Shown here: one piece after another, positions 16,214 through 23,115 of the stretch
Numbering within the stretch: the first letter of the stretch is position 1
Layout: every line of letters begins with the position of its first letter
NCBI GenBank assembly: GCA_026388095.1
Contig: JAPLKL010000073.1
Span: forward strand, 1 to 57,816
From: Elusimicrobiota bacterium
Lineage (GTDB): Bacteria; Elusimicrobiota; Elusimicrobia; UBA1565; UBA9628
Reading direction: 5' to 3'
DNA: 57,816 nt
The notes under the pieces: model-generated
The model's database searches: none
Seen by the model: only the letters and a program-made list of their open reading frames with translations
Told to the model about the DNA's origin: nothing
Translations under genes and position numbers: made by a program

Positions 16214-17067
16214 CGCGAGGGGTTCTTGTCCAGGGAGAGGTCTTTTATCACGCCCTGGAGGGGGGTGAGGTCCTTGCCTGCCAGCGCCACGACCCCGGTC
16301 GTCAGGTTGGGCTTCGCATCCGACAGCACCTTGGTGGTGAGGTCCACCAGCCCGGGGTCATGGGTCATGAACCGGGCGACCTCCTGGTACACCGGCGCCG
16401 GCGGCGGCTGCTTGAGAGCCTCGAGCATCATGTCAACGGCTGCGGTCCAGGCTTCGGGGCGGGCCAGGTATTTCTTGATGGTGGTGCGGACCTCGGGCAG
16501 GGCGGCCGTGTCCCGGGCCCATTTATAGAGGTCGCGATCGGCGTTGTAGCGGCGCTGGATGGCCATGTACCTGGGCAGGTTCGCGAAAGCGCTGTCCACT
16601 TCCCTCACGATGGGGCATTTCTTGTAGTAGCGCATGCCGATCTCGTTGAGGCGGCGCTGGTAGTTCCGCACGGCTCCGTCGTATTGGGCGAGGAACTGCT
16701 TCTCATTGGCCTGCTCGGAGGCCACGACGCCGGAGCCTTGGCTCGCGGCGGCCGGGCTCACGGCGGCCGGGCTCCCCGCGGCTTGACTGCCGGCGGCTTC
16801 GTCCTCGTCGCTCGCACCGAGGCCGTTGAAAATCCTGTCCTTAGGCAAGGCCGTGGGTTCCCCGTTGGGCATCGCTGGCGCCGGCTCCTCGGGGGGCTCC
16901 GGAGCGAAGGTGTCCGGGGCGGGGGGGGCGGGCGCCGGCGCGCCGCCGCGCATGAGGAAGGACGAGCCCAGGCCTAACGCGAGCACCGCGATGAGCCCGA
17001 CCAGGAACACCGGCACGATGCGGCTCCGGGCGGGAGGCTGGGATTCCGGCTGGGGCGATGGGTCCAT
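16210..17067 (-). CDS. Membrane-anchored protein of unknown function
   Basis: A 285-residue protein with a Pro-rich cytoplasmic tail, one transmembrane helix (about residues 16-38), a long Pro/Ala/Glu-rich linker with Ala-Ala-Gly-Ser repeats (to about 120), and a helical C-terminal domain of about 160 residues (YDGAVRNYQRRLNEIGMRYY...). The layout suggests a domain held in the periplasm by an N-terminal anchor. I recognise no family. It is the last gene of a leftward run of small unknown genes, and its TAG stop lies in the terminal CTAG of hairpin element 1, so the element may have altered its 3' end. Confidence 0.6.
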   Translation of the reverse strand: MDPSPQPESQPPARSRIVPVFLVGLIAVLALGLGSSFLMRGGAPAPAPPAPDTFAPEPPEEPAPAMPNGEPTALPKDRIFNGLGASDEDEAAGSQAAGSPAAVSPAAASQGSGVVASEQANEKQFLAQYDGAVRNYQRRLNEIGMRYYKKCPIVREVDSAFANLPRYMAIQRRYNADRDLYKWARDTAALPEVRTTIKKYLARPEAWTAAVDMMLEALKQPPPAPVYQEVARFMTHDPGLVDLTTKVLSDAKPNLTTGVVALAGKDLTPLQGVIKDLSLDKNPSR

Positions 17068-17145
17068 AGGGCGAGGCCCGTCAACAGATTATGGCAGGAG
17101 TCTGCCCTGCTGTCAATCCGGCGCATCGCCTCGCGTAAGCGGCGC

Positions 17146-17823
17146 CTATTGGCCCTTCTTGGTGCAGAAGTCCACGGCCTTATCGGCGGAGCCGTGGATC
17201 TGGACCGCTCCGAGGTAGCACTGCACGGGCCTGACGTCGCTGGCGCTCCGGCAGAGATTGTACGCGATATCGTCGGGGAGATGGTTCTCCTGGGCGGAAG
17301 CATAACATCTCACGCGCTCCGCGCTGCCTCCATAGCGGCAGAACTCGAAGGCCGGGGAGTAGCCGCTGAGGCTGGCCCCTCTCTCGTGCGAGATATGATG
17401 CTCCACCGCGAGCCTGTAGCACGCCACCGGCTTCGTGTCCGAGGCCCTGCGGCAGAACAGGCGCGCGGTCTCCTCGTCGAACTCGAGGCCGGTCTGGCGG
17501 GCGGCCATGTAGCACTTCAGGCGTCCGAGGGAGCCCGAATCCCGGCAGAAATCGAAGGCCGCCTGGGAGTAGCCGTCCGTCAGCTTGGCGATGGGATCGT
17601 CCTGCATGGCGCTGGCCGCCGCGTAGCAGGCCACGGGCTGCGCATCCTCGGCGTCCTTGCATAAGACCCAGGCCCGGTTCTCATGAGCGAGGTCCGGGAT
17701 GCTTTGCGCGGCCTTGAGGCATTTGACGGAGCCGTGCTCCGTATCCTCCGGGGCCGGCTGGGGCTGGGCCGCCGCGGTCCAGGCCAGCGCCGACAAGGCC
17801 ATGGCCAATGCGACCTTCTTCAT
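17146..17823 (-). CDS. Secreted protein made of six Cys-Tyr repeats
   Basis: A 225-residue protein with a signal peptide (residues 1-19). The mature part is six repeats of about 28-38 residues. Most open with PVxCY or a variant (SVKCL, PVACY, RLKCY, PVACY, RVRCY, PVQCY) and close with a second cysteine in an F/L-C-R/K context (VLCKD, DFCRD, LFCRR, EFCRY, NLCRS, DFCTK). Long and short units alternate. The two cysteines per unit suggest disulfides in the periplasm or outside the cell. I do not know this family; Sel1/TPR-like helical repeats are a loose analogy. It sits 30 bases after the neighbouring secreted protein gene. Confidence 0.7.
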   Translation of the reverse strand: MKKVALAMALSALAWTAAAQPQPAPEDTEHGSVKCLKAAQSIPDLAHENRAWVLCKDAEDAQPVACYAAASAMQDDPIAKLTDGYSQAAFDFCRDSGSLGRLKCYMAARQTGLEFDEETARLFCRRASDTKPVACYRLAVEHHISHERGASLSGYSPAFEFCRYGGSAERVRCYASAQENHLPDDIAYNLCRSASDVRPVQCYLGAVQIHGSADKAVDFCTKKGQ

Positions 17824-17853
17824 GATTCCTCCATGCGCGGCGGGACCGATGGG

Positions 17854-18552
17854 TTACTTGTCCTGGCGGAAGTCGTGGTCCCAACCGCCACCGAACTCGA
17901 TGGTCATGCCGGCGTCCTGGGCGCCGCCCCAGTACCGCTCGTACTTCCATTCGCCGTCTTCGACCCAGCGCAAGTAGCCGAGGTCCCTCTTGGCGTCGTA
18001 CTCGATCGCCACTTCCTTGGTCGCATCCTCGGCGGGGCCCCAGGCTCCCTGGCCGTCGTTCCAGCGCCGGCCGGCGAAGCGCATGGTGGCCCGGCCCGTG
18101 GCCGGGTCGCGGGTCAAGGTGATCTCCCCGGCGATATAGCCGGTGTCCACCACGATCTGCAGGCGGTAGTCCTCGTTGGCGACCACGCGGTAGGTGCCGT
18201 TGCCCTGTACGCCCGGGCCGTCGATGACGCCGGTCTTGCCCGCCGGGCCCAACGCCTTGAAGCCCGCGCCGATGGGTCTGGTGTCGTTGGCAAAGGCGCG
18301 CTTCTGCCGGGCCATGGCCAGAGCCTGCGCGCAGAGGGCGCCCCAGGGGCCGCAGCGCCCTAGCTGGACCTCTTCCGCCCGGTCGCGCGGCATCGGCCGG
18401 CTGGAGATGACCTGGGAGAGGGTCCGCATCTCGCCGACGATGGTCTGCGCCTGCTCCAGGTCCGCGGCGGCGAAGCTGCCGGCGCCCGAGGCCGGGCGCA
18501 GGGGCAGGAGGACCACCAGAGCAGTCCAGAGGCAAGCCTGACGCGGCTGCAT
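17854..18552 (-). CDS. Secreted protein of unknown function
   Basis: A 232-residue protein with a signal peptide (MQPRQACLWTALVVLLPL, cleavage near ASGAG), a helical N-terminal part with two cysteines (RCGPWGALC), and a beta-rich C-terminal half (TYRVVANEDYRLQIVVDTGY; EITLTRDPATGRATMRF). No family recognised. The ATG at 18552 is chosen because the longer GTG start at 18570 would lie inside the -10 box (18561-18569). It belongs to the leftward cluster of small exported proteins. Confidence 0.65.
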   Translation of the reverse strand: MQPRQACLWTALVVLLPLRPASGAGSFAAADLEQAQTIVGEMRTLSQVISSRPMPRDRAEEVQLGRCGPWGALCAQALAMARQKRAFANDTRPIGAGFKALGPAGKTGVIDGPGVQGNGTYRVVANEDYRLQIVVDTGYIAGEITLTRDPATGRATMRFAGRRWNDGQGAWGPAEDATKEVAIEYDAKRDLGYLRWVEDGEWKYERYWGGAQDAGMTIEFGGGWDHDFRQDK

Positions 18553-18560
18553 CGCCGAAT

Positions 18561-18569
18561 ACTCTAACA
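18561..18569 (-). promoter_or_regulatory. Extended -10 upstream of the 18552 gene
   Basis: Minus-strand TGTTAGAGT ends 8 bases before the ATG at 18552, giving a near-leaderless transcript. It would let the three distal genes of the cluster be transcribed separately from the upstream three. Confidence 0.4.
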
Positions 18570-18623
18570 CGGGCCGGAGATCCTGTCAGGGGTCGAACGG
18601 CCCAAACGGCCTTGGGCCCGGGC

Positions 18624-19361
18624 CTATGTCCCGCGGCGGGGCGCGGTGCCCAGGAAATCCCCGTACACCTGGCGGATGGATCTCATGAGGGGCGAGTCCT
18701 CGAGCCGGGGGTCGATCCGGAGGGCGCGGTCGATATCCTCCTTGGCTCCGGGGAAGTCGCCGAGCTTGAGGCGCGCCGCGGCGCGGGCCAGGTGATAGTT
18801 GCTCGCCGACTTGTTGTAGACGAGGGCCTTGGTGAAGTCGCCTTCCGCTTCCCGGAGCCTGCCGAGCTTGTCTTCCGCGAAGCCCCTCCAGAAGTAGGCG
18901 AGCTCCATGTTCCGGTCGAGGCGCAGCGCGCTGTCGGCGGAGCCGATCGCCGGCTGGAACCGGCCGTCGAGGGCCAGGCACATGGCTTTGGCCATCAGCG
19001 GGTAGGGGGCCAGAGGCGCCAGCGCGATGGCTCGGTCATAGTCCGCCTCCGCCTGTCCGTAGCGCTTGAGCAGCATCCAGGCGTCGCCGCGGGCCCAATA
19101 AAGAGCGGCGTTCGGCCGGGGGGTCATAAGGATCGCTCGGCCGTAGGCATGGACCGCCGGCAGGGCCTTGCCCTTCTTGGCCCAGGCGTCGGCCAAGCCG
19201 CGGTACCGCGCGCCGAGCGCGGATCTGGAGTATCGCGACTCCTGATATTTGACGCGGATGGAGAGGACCAGCAGGCCGACGAGCAGGGCCGCGACCAAGC
19301 CGCCCGCGATGCCGGCGGTCTTTTCAAAGGGTCCGGCCTTCGGCTCGAACAGGATCTCCAT
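18624..19361 (-). CDS. Membrane-anchored TPR protein
   Basis: A 245-residue protein with one N-terminal transmembrane helix (about 15-35) followed by about five tetratricopeptide repeats. Recognisable units include ALYWARGDAWMLLKRYGQAEADYDRAI and the next two, each with the Trp/Tyr, Gly/Ala and Pro spacing of TPRs. TPRs make protein-binding scaffolds, here probably periplasmic. It begins 7 bases after the zinc-ribbon gene ends, so the two are coupled. Partner unknown. Confidence 0.75.
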   Translation of the reverse strand: MEILFEPKAGPFEKTAGIAGGLVAALLVGLLVLSIRVKYQESRYSRSALGARYRGLADAWAKKGKALPAVHAYGRAILMTPRPNAALYWARGDAWMLLKRYGQAEADYDRAIALAPLAPYPLMAKAMCLALDGRFQPAIGSADSALRLDRNMELAYFWRGFAEDKLGRLREAEGDFTKALVYNKSASNYHLARAAARLKLGDFPGAKEDIDRALRIDPRLEDSPLMRSIRQVYGDFLGTAPRRGT

Positions 19362-19368
19362 CGAGCGA

Positions 19369-20034
19369 CTACATGCCGCCCAACAATTTGATCTTGCCGT
19401 TTATCTTGACCATGAGGCGGGTCCGGGCCGGCTCCTGCACGCAAGACTTCTTCAGGAATTCCGCGGCTTCGTGGTAGGTCCGCACCGCTTCGGAACGCGC
19501 CCCCGCCAGTTCGAGGTCCCGCGCCCTGGTCATGATCGCGTCGAGCTGGGCCTGATGATCCGCGCGCCGGACATGCAGCTCCAAGTCGATCAGGTGAGAG
19601 GGGTCATCCAACTTCTCCTTATACTCCCCCATGCGCAGCAGGAAGGTCGAATACAGCTGCCGTTTGGCCTCCACGGTCGCGGCCTGCTTGACCTTTGCCA
19701 TCATGTCCTGCAATTCCGCGTGCGCCGCGGCCAGCACGACCTCCTGCCGCTTGTGCCGGGCGTCCTTGAGCATGGCCGAAGGCGAACCTTCCACGCAGGG
19801 TATGCCGCGCTCCTCGTATTTGCGCAAAGCCTCGATGTTGTCCATGAGCATATCCAGGCTCGCGATCTTGGACTGGGGATTCAGGGTGCTGTCCACCCTA
19901 TAGGACGCGTCCTTTATGGCTTTCTGGCGCAAGCCGATCTCCAAAGAGATCATATGCTGGCAGGTGGCGCATAGGCCGCTCTTGTCGAGCCCGAAGAACA
20001 GGCCCAGGCTGCCGCAATATTTGCATCGTTCCAT
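19369..20034 (-). CDS. Zinc-ribbon protein with helical/coiled-coil body
   Basis: A 221-residue cytoplasmic protein. The N-terminus holds a treble-clef-like zinc site, Cys4-x2-Cys7 and Cys22-x2-Cys25. The rest is strongly helical with many charged residues (SKIASLDMLMDNIEALRKYEE, and AHAELQDMMAKVKQAATVEA further on) and probably forms a helical bundle or coiled coil. No family recognised. It has no signal peptide, unlike several neighbours. Its position next to a membrane TPR protein suggests a shared complex, which is inference only. Confidence 0.65.
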   Translation of the reverse strand: MERCKYCGSLGLFFGLDKSGLCATCQHMISLEIGLRQKAIKDASYRVDSTLNPQSKIASLDMLMDNIEALRKYEERGIPCVEGSPSAMLKDARHKRQEVVLAAAHAELQDMMAKVKQAATVEAKRQLYSTFLLRMGEYKEKLDDPSHLIDLELHVRRADHQAQLDAIMTRARDLELAGARSEAVRTYHEAAEFLKKSCVQEPARTRLMVKINGKIKLLGGM

Positions 20035-20075
20035 GGCCGGGCGCCGGGAATCGACTTATTCGCGCCTGACGCGCC

Positions 20076-20306
20076 CTACTGGTTGGCCACGCACTGATCG
20101 CCGACTTGGTGCGTGCCCTTGGCGCAGCTGAGCTGGGTCTGCTGGGTCTGCTGGGGCTGCTGAGTCTCGGGAGCGGAGCCTCCGCCGCAGCAGCCGGCGC
20201 CGCCGCCCGAACCCTGGGCATAGGCATTCCGGGTGGAAACGCCCAGGAACGCCAAAACGGTCAAAGACATGGTCATCACCAATGCTCTAACGATGCTCGC
20301 TTTCAT
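20076..20306 (-). CDS. Small exported Cys/Gly/Gln-rich protein (76 aa)
   Basis: It has a signal peptide of about 30 residues (basic start, core LVMTMSLTVLAFLGV, cleavage after AYA). The mature peptide of about 46 residues has a Gly-rich Cys-Cys segment (GGGAGCCGGG), a Gln/Thr-Gln stretch, and a C-terminal CAKGTHQVGDQC loop whose two cysteines could pair. A good ribosome-binding site (GGAGG on minus, 20313-20317) and a TATAAT box (20343-20348) support it as a real gene. It heads the leftward cluster. Function unknown. Confidence 0.6.
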   Translation of the reverse strand: MKASIVRALVMTMSLTVLAFLGVSTRNAYAQGSGGGAGCCGGGSAPETQQPQQTQQTQLSCAKGTHQVGDQCVANQ

Positions 20307-20342
20307 TTTTCCTCCCGAAGGCCGCCAGGACTGCTATCGAGG

Positions 20343-20348
20343 ATTATA
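20343..20348 (-). promoter_or_regulatory. TATAAT -10 for the small-protein cluster
   Basis: A perfect TATAAT on the minus strand, 37 bases upstream of the ATG at 20306 with its GGAGG site. It lies in the 143-base gap between two divergent transcription units, which also contains the palindrome at 20383-20402. Confidence 0.5.
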
Positions 20349-20382
20349 GTCCACCAAGACTTGAAGAATCAAGGACGACATC

Positions 20383-20402
20383 CCGCGCGATGCATCGCGC
20401 GG
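20383..20402. promoter_or_regulatory. Perfect 20-bp palindrome between divergent genes
   Basis: CCGCGCGATGCATCGCGCGG is fully self-complementary. It lies midway between the leftward -10 (20343) and the rightward -10 (20435). A smaller inverted repeat (CTTGA/TCAAG, 20360-20373) lies beside it. It could be a dimeric regulator site or a hairpin. Confidence 0.45.
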
Positions 20403-20434
20403 CCCGGCCCTGGTGAGCGGCCTGCAATTCTTCA

Positions 20435-20440
20435 TATCAT
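20435..20440 (+). promoter_or_regulatory. -10 box of the polysaccharide block
   Basis: TATCAT, 9 bases before the asnB ATG at 20450. No Shine-Dalgarno fits in the remaining leader, which points to a near-leaderless message. Confidence 0.4.
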
Positions 20441-20449
20441 TGCTGAAGC

Positions 20450-22351
20450 ATGTGCGGCATCTGCGGCATCGTCTATAAGGACGGCACCGCCCCGGACCGG
20501 GGGCGGCTCAAGGCGGCCAACGACCTCCTGATCCACCGCGGCCCGGACGACGAGGGCTTCTACGTCGACGGCCCGGCCGGCCTGGCCATGCGGCGCCTGG
20601 CCATCATCGACCTCAACACCGGCCATCAGCCCATCTCCAGCGCGGACGGCCGCTACACCATCGTCTTCAACGGCGAGATCTACAACTTCCTGGAGCTGCG
20701 CGCCGAGCTCGAGGCTCAAGGCTGCGCCTTCCGCACCAAGACCGACACCGAGGTCATCCTCACCCTCTACCAGAGGCTGGGCACGACCTGCGTCAGCCGC
20801 CTGCGCGGCATGTTCGCCTTCGCCATATGGGACAAGCTGGACGAGCGCCTGTTCCTCGCCCGCGACCGCATCGGCAAGAAGCCCCTGGTCTACACGGAGC
20901 AGCCAGGCTTCCTGGCCTTCGCCTCCGAGCTGCGCTCCCTCTTCGTCTGGCCCGGCATCTCGCGCGACATCGAGCCCGAAGCCATAGACCAGTTCCTCTC
21001 GCTCCAGTACATCCCGTCGCCCGGCACCATCTACCGCGCGGTCCGCAAACTGCCGCCCGGGCATTTTCTGGTGCTGCACAAGGGCCAGGTCAAGGTGGAG
21101 CGCTACTGGGACCTGCCCGTGGGCCGGCCGCCCATCACCACCGACGTGGTCGAGGCCAAGCGCATGGTCGCCGACAAGCTCCGCGAGGCCGTGCGCCTGC
21201 GCCTGATCTCCGACGTCCCGCTGGGGGCCTTCCTCTCCGGGGGCATCGACTCCTCCATCATCGTCGCGCTCATGGCCGAGATGTCCTCCCAGCCGGTCAA
21301 GACCTTCTCCATCGGCTTCGAGGAGGCCGAGTTCTCGGAGCTCCATTTCGCCAAGGAGGTCGCCCAGCGCTACGGCTGCGAGCACACCGAGTTCGTGGTC
21401 AAGCCCGAGATGGCCGACGTCCTGCCCAAGCTCGCCTGGCACTACGGCGAGCCCTACGCCGACCCCTCGGCCCTGCCCTCCTACTACGTGGCCCGCGAGA
21501 CCCGGCGCTTCGTGACCGTGGCGCTCAACGGCGACGGCGGCGACGAGAACTTCGCGGGCTACATCCGCTATTTCGCCATGAAGCTCGCGCGGCCTTTCGA
21601 CTTCATGCCCGGCCCGGCGCGCTCGGCCCTGCGCTCCGCGGCCGAGCTCCTGCCGGACTGGCACGCGCCCTACGGCTTCACCTGGCGGCTCAAGCGCTTC
21701 CTGCGCTCGGCCCTGTTCACGGACCTGCCCCGGCGGCATCTCAAGATGATCTGCTATTTCGCCGAGGAGGACAAGGACGGGTTCTACACCCCGGAATTCG
21801 AGGCCCGGCTCGGGGCACGGAAGGGCTCGGCGCAGGACTACATCGCGCGCGCCTTCGCCGCTTGCCCGGACGAGGACTTCATCAACCGGCTCCTCTACGT
21901 CGACTTCCAGACCTACCTCCCCGAATGCCTCATGACCAAGATGGACATCGCGGCCATGGCCAACTCCCTGGAGGGGCGCTCGCCCTTCCTGGACCACGAG
22001 TTCGTGGAGACCGTGTTCCGGATGCCCGGGGATTGGAAGCTCAAGGGCCTGCGCGGGCAGAAGTGGCTGCTCAAGGAGACCTTCCGCGACAAGCTGCCGC
22101 CGCTCATCTTCAACCGCGGCAAGATGGGCTTCGGCATCCCGCTGGGCGCCTGGTTCCGGGGTCCGCTCAAGTCCTTCTGGGAGGACCACGTCCTCGGCTC
22201 CCGCGCCCTGGCGCGCGGCTATTTCAGGGAATCGGCCTTGCGCCGCCTCTGGGAAGAGCACCAGAGCCGGCGGCGGGACCACGGCTACCGCCTCTGGGCC
22301 CTGCTCATGCTGGAACTCTGGCACGAGGATTGCCTGGAAAAAGGGCAATAA
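20450..22351 (+). CDS. asnB: Glutamine-hydrolysing asparagine synthetase family protein
   Basis: A 633-residue two-domain amidotransferase. The N-terminal Ntn glutaminase begins MCGICGIVYKDG with nucleophile Cys2 and has the RGPDDEGFY glutamine site. The C-terminal synthetase has the PP-loop SGGIDSS (about residue 263), which binds ATP and activates the acceptor carboxylate. Members next to exopolysaccharide genes often amidate sugar acids and do not make free asparagine. The context here (glycosyltransferases and O-antigen ligase downstream) fits that, but the substrate cannot be told from sequence. It is the first gene of the block and lies 2 bases before the TPR gene. Confidence 0.88.
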   Translation: MCGICGIVYKDGTAPDRGRLKAANDLLIHRGPDDEGFYVDGPAGLAMRRLAIIDLNTGHQPISSADGRYTIVFNGEIYNFLELRAELEAQGCAFRTKTDTEVILTLYQRLGTTCVSRLRGMFAFAIWDKLDERLFLARDRIGKKPLVYTEQPGFLAFASELRSLFVWPGISRDIEPEAIDQFLSLQYIPSPGTIYRAVRKLPPGHFLVLHKGQVKVERYWDLPVGRPPITTDVVEAKRMVADKLREAVRLRLISDVPLGAFLSGGIDSSIIVALMAEMSSQPVKTFSIGFEEAEFSELHFAKEVAQRYGCEHTEFVVKPEMADVLPKLAWHYGEPYADPSALPSYYVARETRRFVTVALNGDGGDENFAGYIRYFAMKLARPFDFMPGPARSALRSAAELLPDWHAPYGFTWRLKRFLRSALFTDLPRRHLKMICYFAEEDKDGFYTPEFEARLGARKGSAQDYIARAFAACPDEDFINRLLYVDFQTYLPECLMTKMDIAAMANSLEGRSPFLDHEFVETVFRMPGDWKLKGLRGQKWLLKETFRDKLPPLIFNRGKMGFGIPLGAWFRGPLKSFWEDHVLGSRALARGYFRESALRRLWEEHQSRRRDHGYRLWALLMLELWHEDCLEKGQ

Positions 22352-22353
22352 GC

Positions 22354-23106
22354 GTGGATTTCGAGCGGATGATGTCGGTGGCCTTCGCCATGGAGCGCAG
22401 GTCTCCGGCCAGCGAGCGGGAGCGGAGCGAAGCCCGCAGCCTCCGCGCGCGCGCGCAATGGCTTTGCGAGGCGGGGAGCCACGCCGAGGCCATGGAGATG
22501 TTCCTGGAGTCCCTGCGCATGGAGCCTTTGGAATCGGCGGCCATCGGAGGGTTGGCCTGGTGCCTCGCCGCCACGGGCGACGGCGCCAAGGCCTTGGCCC
22601 TGCTCGACAAGGCCGCCAACTTCGATATGGGCGACGCGGAGCTGGCCTTGAGCCGCGGCCGCTGTCTCAAGGAGATGGGGCGCTTGGACGAGGCCGCGGT
22701 GTCCTTCGACGAGGCGCAGAGCCTCGATCCCCAGAACCCGGTCTTCGGCTACGAGCAGGGCCTCTGTCAGGCCGGCATGGGCCGTGACGATCTGGCGCTG
22801 GCCAGTTTCGAGGCCGCCCTGCGGCGCGGCGGCCGGTACGCCCCGGCTTTGGACCAGAAGGGTGCCTGCCTGCGGCGCCTGGGCCGGCTGGAGGAGTCGC
22901 TCGCCTGCCTGGACCAGGCCGTGGCTCTGGCGCCCGATTCGCCTTCGCCTTGGTTCAACAGAGCCCAGGTCTTGGAGGCCCTGGGGCGGGGACCGGAGGC
23001 GGGCCGCTGCTACGCCAGGTTCGTGGCGCTGGCCCCGGCGCATCAGGAGGAGAAGTTGTTCCTGGCCCGGCGCAAGGCCCTGGAGGCCGGCGCCGAGTTG
23101 GCCTAG
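22354..23106 (+). CDS. TPR-repeat protein
   Basis: A soluble protein of about 250 residues made almost wholly of tetratricopeptide repeats, for example AEAMEMFLESLRMEPLESAA and RLEESLACLDQAVALAPDSP, each about 34 residues. The GTG start lies 2 bases after asnB, with AAAGGG about 9 bases upstream. ATGs at 22369 and 22372 are alternatives. TPR proteins in polysaccharide loci usually act as assembly scaffolds. It has no signal peptide or membrane helix, so it is probably cytoplasmic. Confidence 0.75.
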   Translation: MDFERMMSVAFAMERRSPASERERSEARSLRARAQWLCEAGSHAEAMEMFLESLRMEPLESAAIGGLAWCLAATGDGAKALALLDKAANFDMGDAELALSRGRCLKEMGRLDEAAVSFDEAQSLDPQNPVFGYEQGLCQAGMGRDDLALASFEAALRRGGRYAPALDQKGACLRRLGRLEESLACLDQAVALAPDSPSPWFNRAQVLEALGRGPEAGRCYARFVALAPAHQEEKLFLARRKALEAGAELA

Positions 23107-23115
23107 GGCCCAGCC

